The notes beneath the pieces are model-generated. The model made no database searches, had not been told where the DNA came from, and worked only from the letters and a program-made list of their open reading frames with translations. A stretch of 6,494 bases of DNA, taken from positions 1 through 6,494 of the forward strand of contig CAVAUD010000115.1 of NCBI GenBank assembly GCA_963591565.1, in the 5' to 3' direction. Below are positions 5,449-6,494 of this stretch, piece after piece. This DNA is from Paratractidigestivibacter sp963591565 (lineage in GTDB: Bacteria; Actinomycetota; Coriobacteriia; Coriobacteriales; Atopobiaceae). Every line of letters begins with the position of its first letter. The first letter of the stretch is position 1. A program made the position numbers and the translations under genes.

Positions 5449-5482
5449 CGCAGGCACATCGACGCGTCGCGCCCGCGCGGAC

Positions 5483-6494
5483 CTACCCCTCCAGGTCGAA
5501 CAGGCTCTTCATGTCCGTTTCCTTGATGGAGGCGCCGGCCGAGGGCACCTTGGCCGCGCAGAACTTCTCGACGTAGGCATCCGGCCCCAGGAACTCGTCC
5601 AAGGTCCCCACGGCGGTCACGACGCGGCCCTTCTTGGCCGTGAAGACCTGCACGCCCTGGGTGCTGTTGGTCGTCTTGGTCTTGAGCAGCGACGTGTTGA
5701 AGTTCATCAGGCGCTGGTCGTTGGAGGCAAGCGCGACGTCGCGGTCCTCGGTGAGCACCGTCGCGTAGAGCAGCTTGGAGCCGCCGTAAATCGCGTTCTT
5801 GAGCTTCTTGCGGTTGGTCTTGGTGGCGTAGCCGGACAGGGCGACGCGCGCCACGCGGCCGTTCTCGAAAACAAACAGCAGGTCGGCGGTGTAGTCTGCC
5901 GGGTCGATGACCCAGGTGACGTTCTCGTCGGCCTCAAGGTCGAGCTCGGTGGCCAAGAAGGCGCCCAGCTGGGCCGACTTCGTGTCCTCGAAGGCCGCGA
6001 CCTTGGTCTTGTAGACCTGGCACTTATCGGTGAAGACGAGAAGGTCGTGCGTGTTGTTCGACGCGAACTCGATGAAGGGCTCGTCGCCGTCCTTGTACTT
6101 AAGGGCGGCCGCGCGGCTCAAGACACGGTCGGTCATCTTCTTGAGGTATCCGTGGCGAGAAACCATGATCGTGACCGCGTACTCCTCGACCTCGGGCTCG
6201 AGGCTTACCTCGACGACGTCGGCGGGCGACACGAGGCCGGTCTTTCTCGGCGTCACGTACTTCTTGTTGACGGCCGCGAGCTCGCCGCGAATGACGTCCT
6301 TGATCTTCTTCTCGCTGGCCAGGGTGGCCTTGAGCTCGGCGATCTCTTCCTCGAGCTTGGCGATGTCCTTGGTGCGGTTGAGGATGTACTCCTCGTTGAT
6401 GTTGCGCAGCTTGATCTCGGCCACGAACTCGGCCTGGACCTGGTCGATGCCGAAGCCCTTCATGAGGTTGGGCACGACGTCGACCTCGAGCTTG
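5483..6494 (-). CDS. parC: DNA topoisomerase IV subunit A (ParC-like), C-terminal part, truncated by window end
   Basis: The last 336 residues of a type IIA topoisomerase A subunit; the N-terminal winged-helix and active-site tyrosine region lies beyond the window. The fragment opens in the breakage-reunion domain (MKGFGIDQVQAEFVAEIKLR at residues 11-30). The coiled-coil follows (about 36-80, TKDIAKLEEEIAELK and onward), then the C-terminal beta-propeller, with blade-like motifs such as LLVFTDKCQVYKTKV (151-165), LLFVFENGRVARV (205-217) and VQVFTAKKGRVVTAV (281-295). No GyrA-box (QRRGGKG) is seen, and DTKSAQLGAFL (170-180) resembles the sequence found in Firmicutes-type ParC. This argues for a decatenating topoisomerase IV subunit rather than gyrase A, although the split is not absolute. 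The GTG at 6475 is internal, since the frame continues to the window edge. The gene converges on the hydrolase-GNAT gene, and its partner parE would be expected upstream, outside the window. Confidence 0.85.
   Translation of the reverse strand, partial: KLEVDVVPNLMKGFGIDQVQAEFVAEIKLRNINEEYILNRTKDIAKLEEEIAELKATLASEKKIKDVIRGELAAVNKKYVTPRKTGLVSPADVVEVSLEPEVEEYAVTIMVSRHGYLKKMTDRVLSRAAALKYKDGDEPFIEFASNNTHDLLVFTDKCQVYKTKVAAFEDTKSAQLGAFLATELDLEADENVTWVIDPADYTADLLFVFENGRVARVALSGYATKTNRKKLKNAIYGGSKLLYATVLTEDRDVALASNDQRLMNFNTSLLKTKTTNSTQGVQVFTAKKGRVVTAVGTLDEFLGPDAYVEKFCAAKVPSAGASIKETDMKSLFDLEG

Noticed and set aside
6473..6475. GTG as the start codon of the topoisomerase fragment
   Set aside because: The frame continues without a stop to the window end, and the protein begins in the middle of the breakage-reunion domain. 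The gene is therefore cut by the window rather than starting here.

Overview
The window reads as chromosomal DNA of a high-GC bacterium. Strong G/C third-position codon use (AAG, GAG, GGC, CTG, CGC), short gene spacings and the protein types suggest an actinobacterial lineage, most likely a gut or oral member of the Coriobacteriia (Olsenella/Collinsella/Atopobium relatives). That placement is inference from overall look, not from a marker gene. No phage, insertion sequence or CRISPR signature was seen.

Layout. Positions 1-436 carry no convincing gene. They hold an outward-facing inverted pair of a 23-nt repeat (81-216) and a good minus-strand intrinsic terminator (242-292). On the minus strand, a two-gene unit runs from 1605 down to 437: a small membrane zincin-type (DUF3267) protein, then queH (epoxyqueuosine reductase), with only two bases between them. 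A short intergenic stretch (1606-1719) holds putative divergent promoters. From it the plus strand starts a second two-gene unit: a divergent methionyl-tRNA synthetase-type enzyme (1720-3753), then, 11 bases later, an alpha/beta-hydrolase fused to a GNAT acetyltransferase (3765-5279). This unit converges on the 3' part of a type IIA topoisomerase A subunit, ParC-like (5483-6494, minus strand, cut by the window end). The 203-base convergent gap holds a GC-rich hairpin and a nested, near-perfect inverted-repeat element (5331-5448).

How the genes relate. Two of the five genes belong to tRNA biology: QueH finishes queuosine on tRNA, and the MetRS-like protein belongs to the aminoacyl-tRNA synthetases. 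The most unusual content is the plus-strand pair. The MetRS-like enzyme keeps the fold signatures (HFGH, zinc knuckle, NxxxR in the anticodon domain). However, its KMSKS loop is degenerate (KASSS) and several substrate-pocket positions are changed. It is apparently co-transcribed with a hydrolase-acetyltransferase fusion whose acetyl-CoA loop is also non-canonical. Whether this is a housekeeping or drug-tolerant MetRS, or an amino-acid-activating enzyme working with the fusion protein, cannot be settled from sequence alone.
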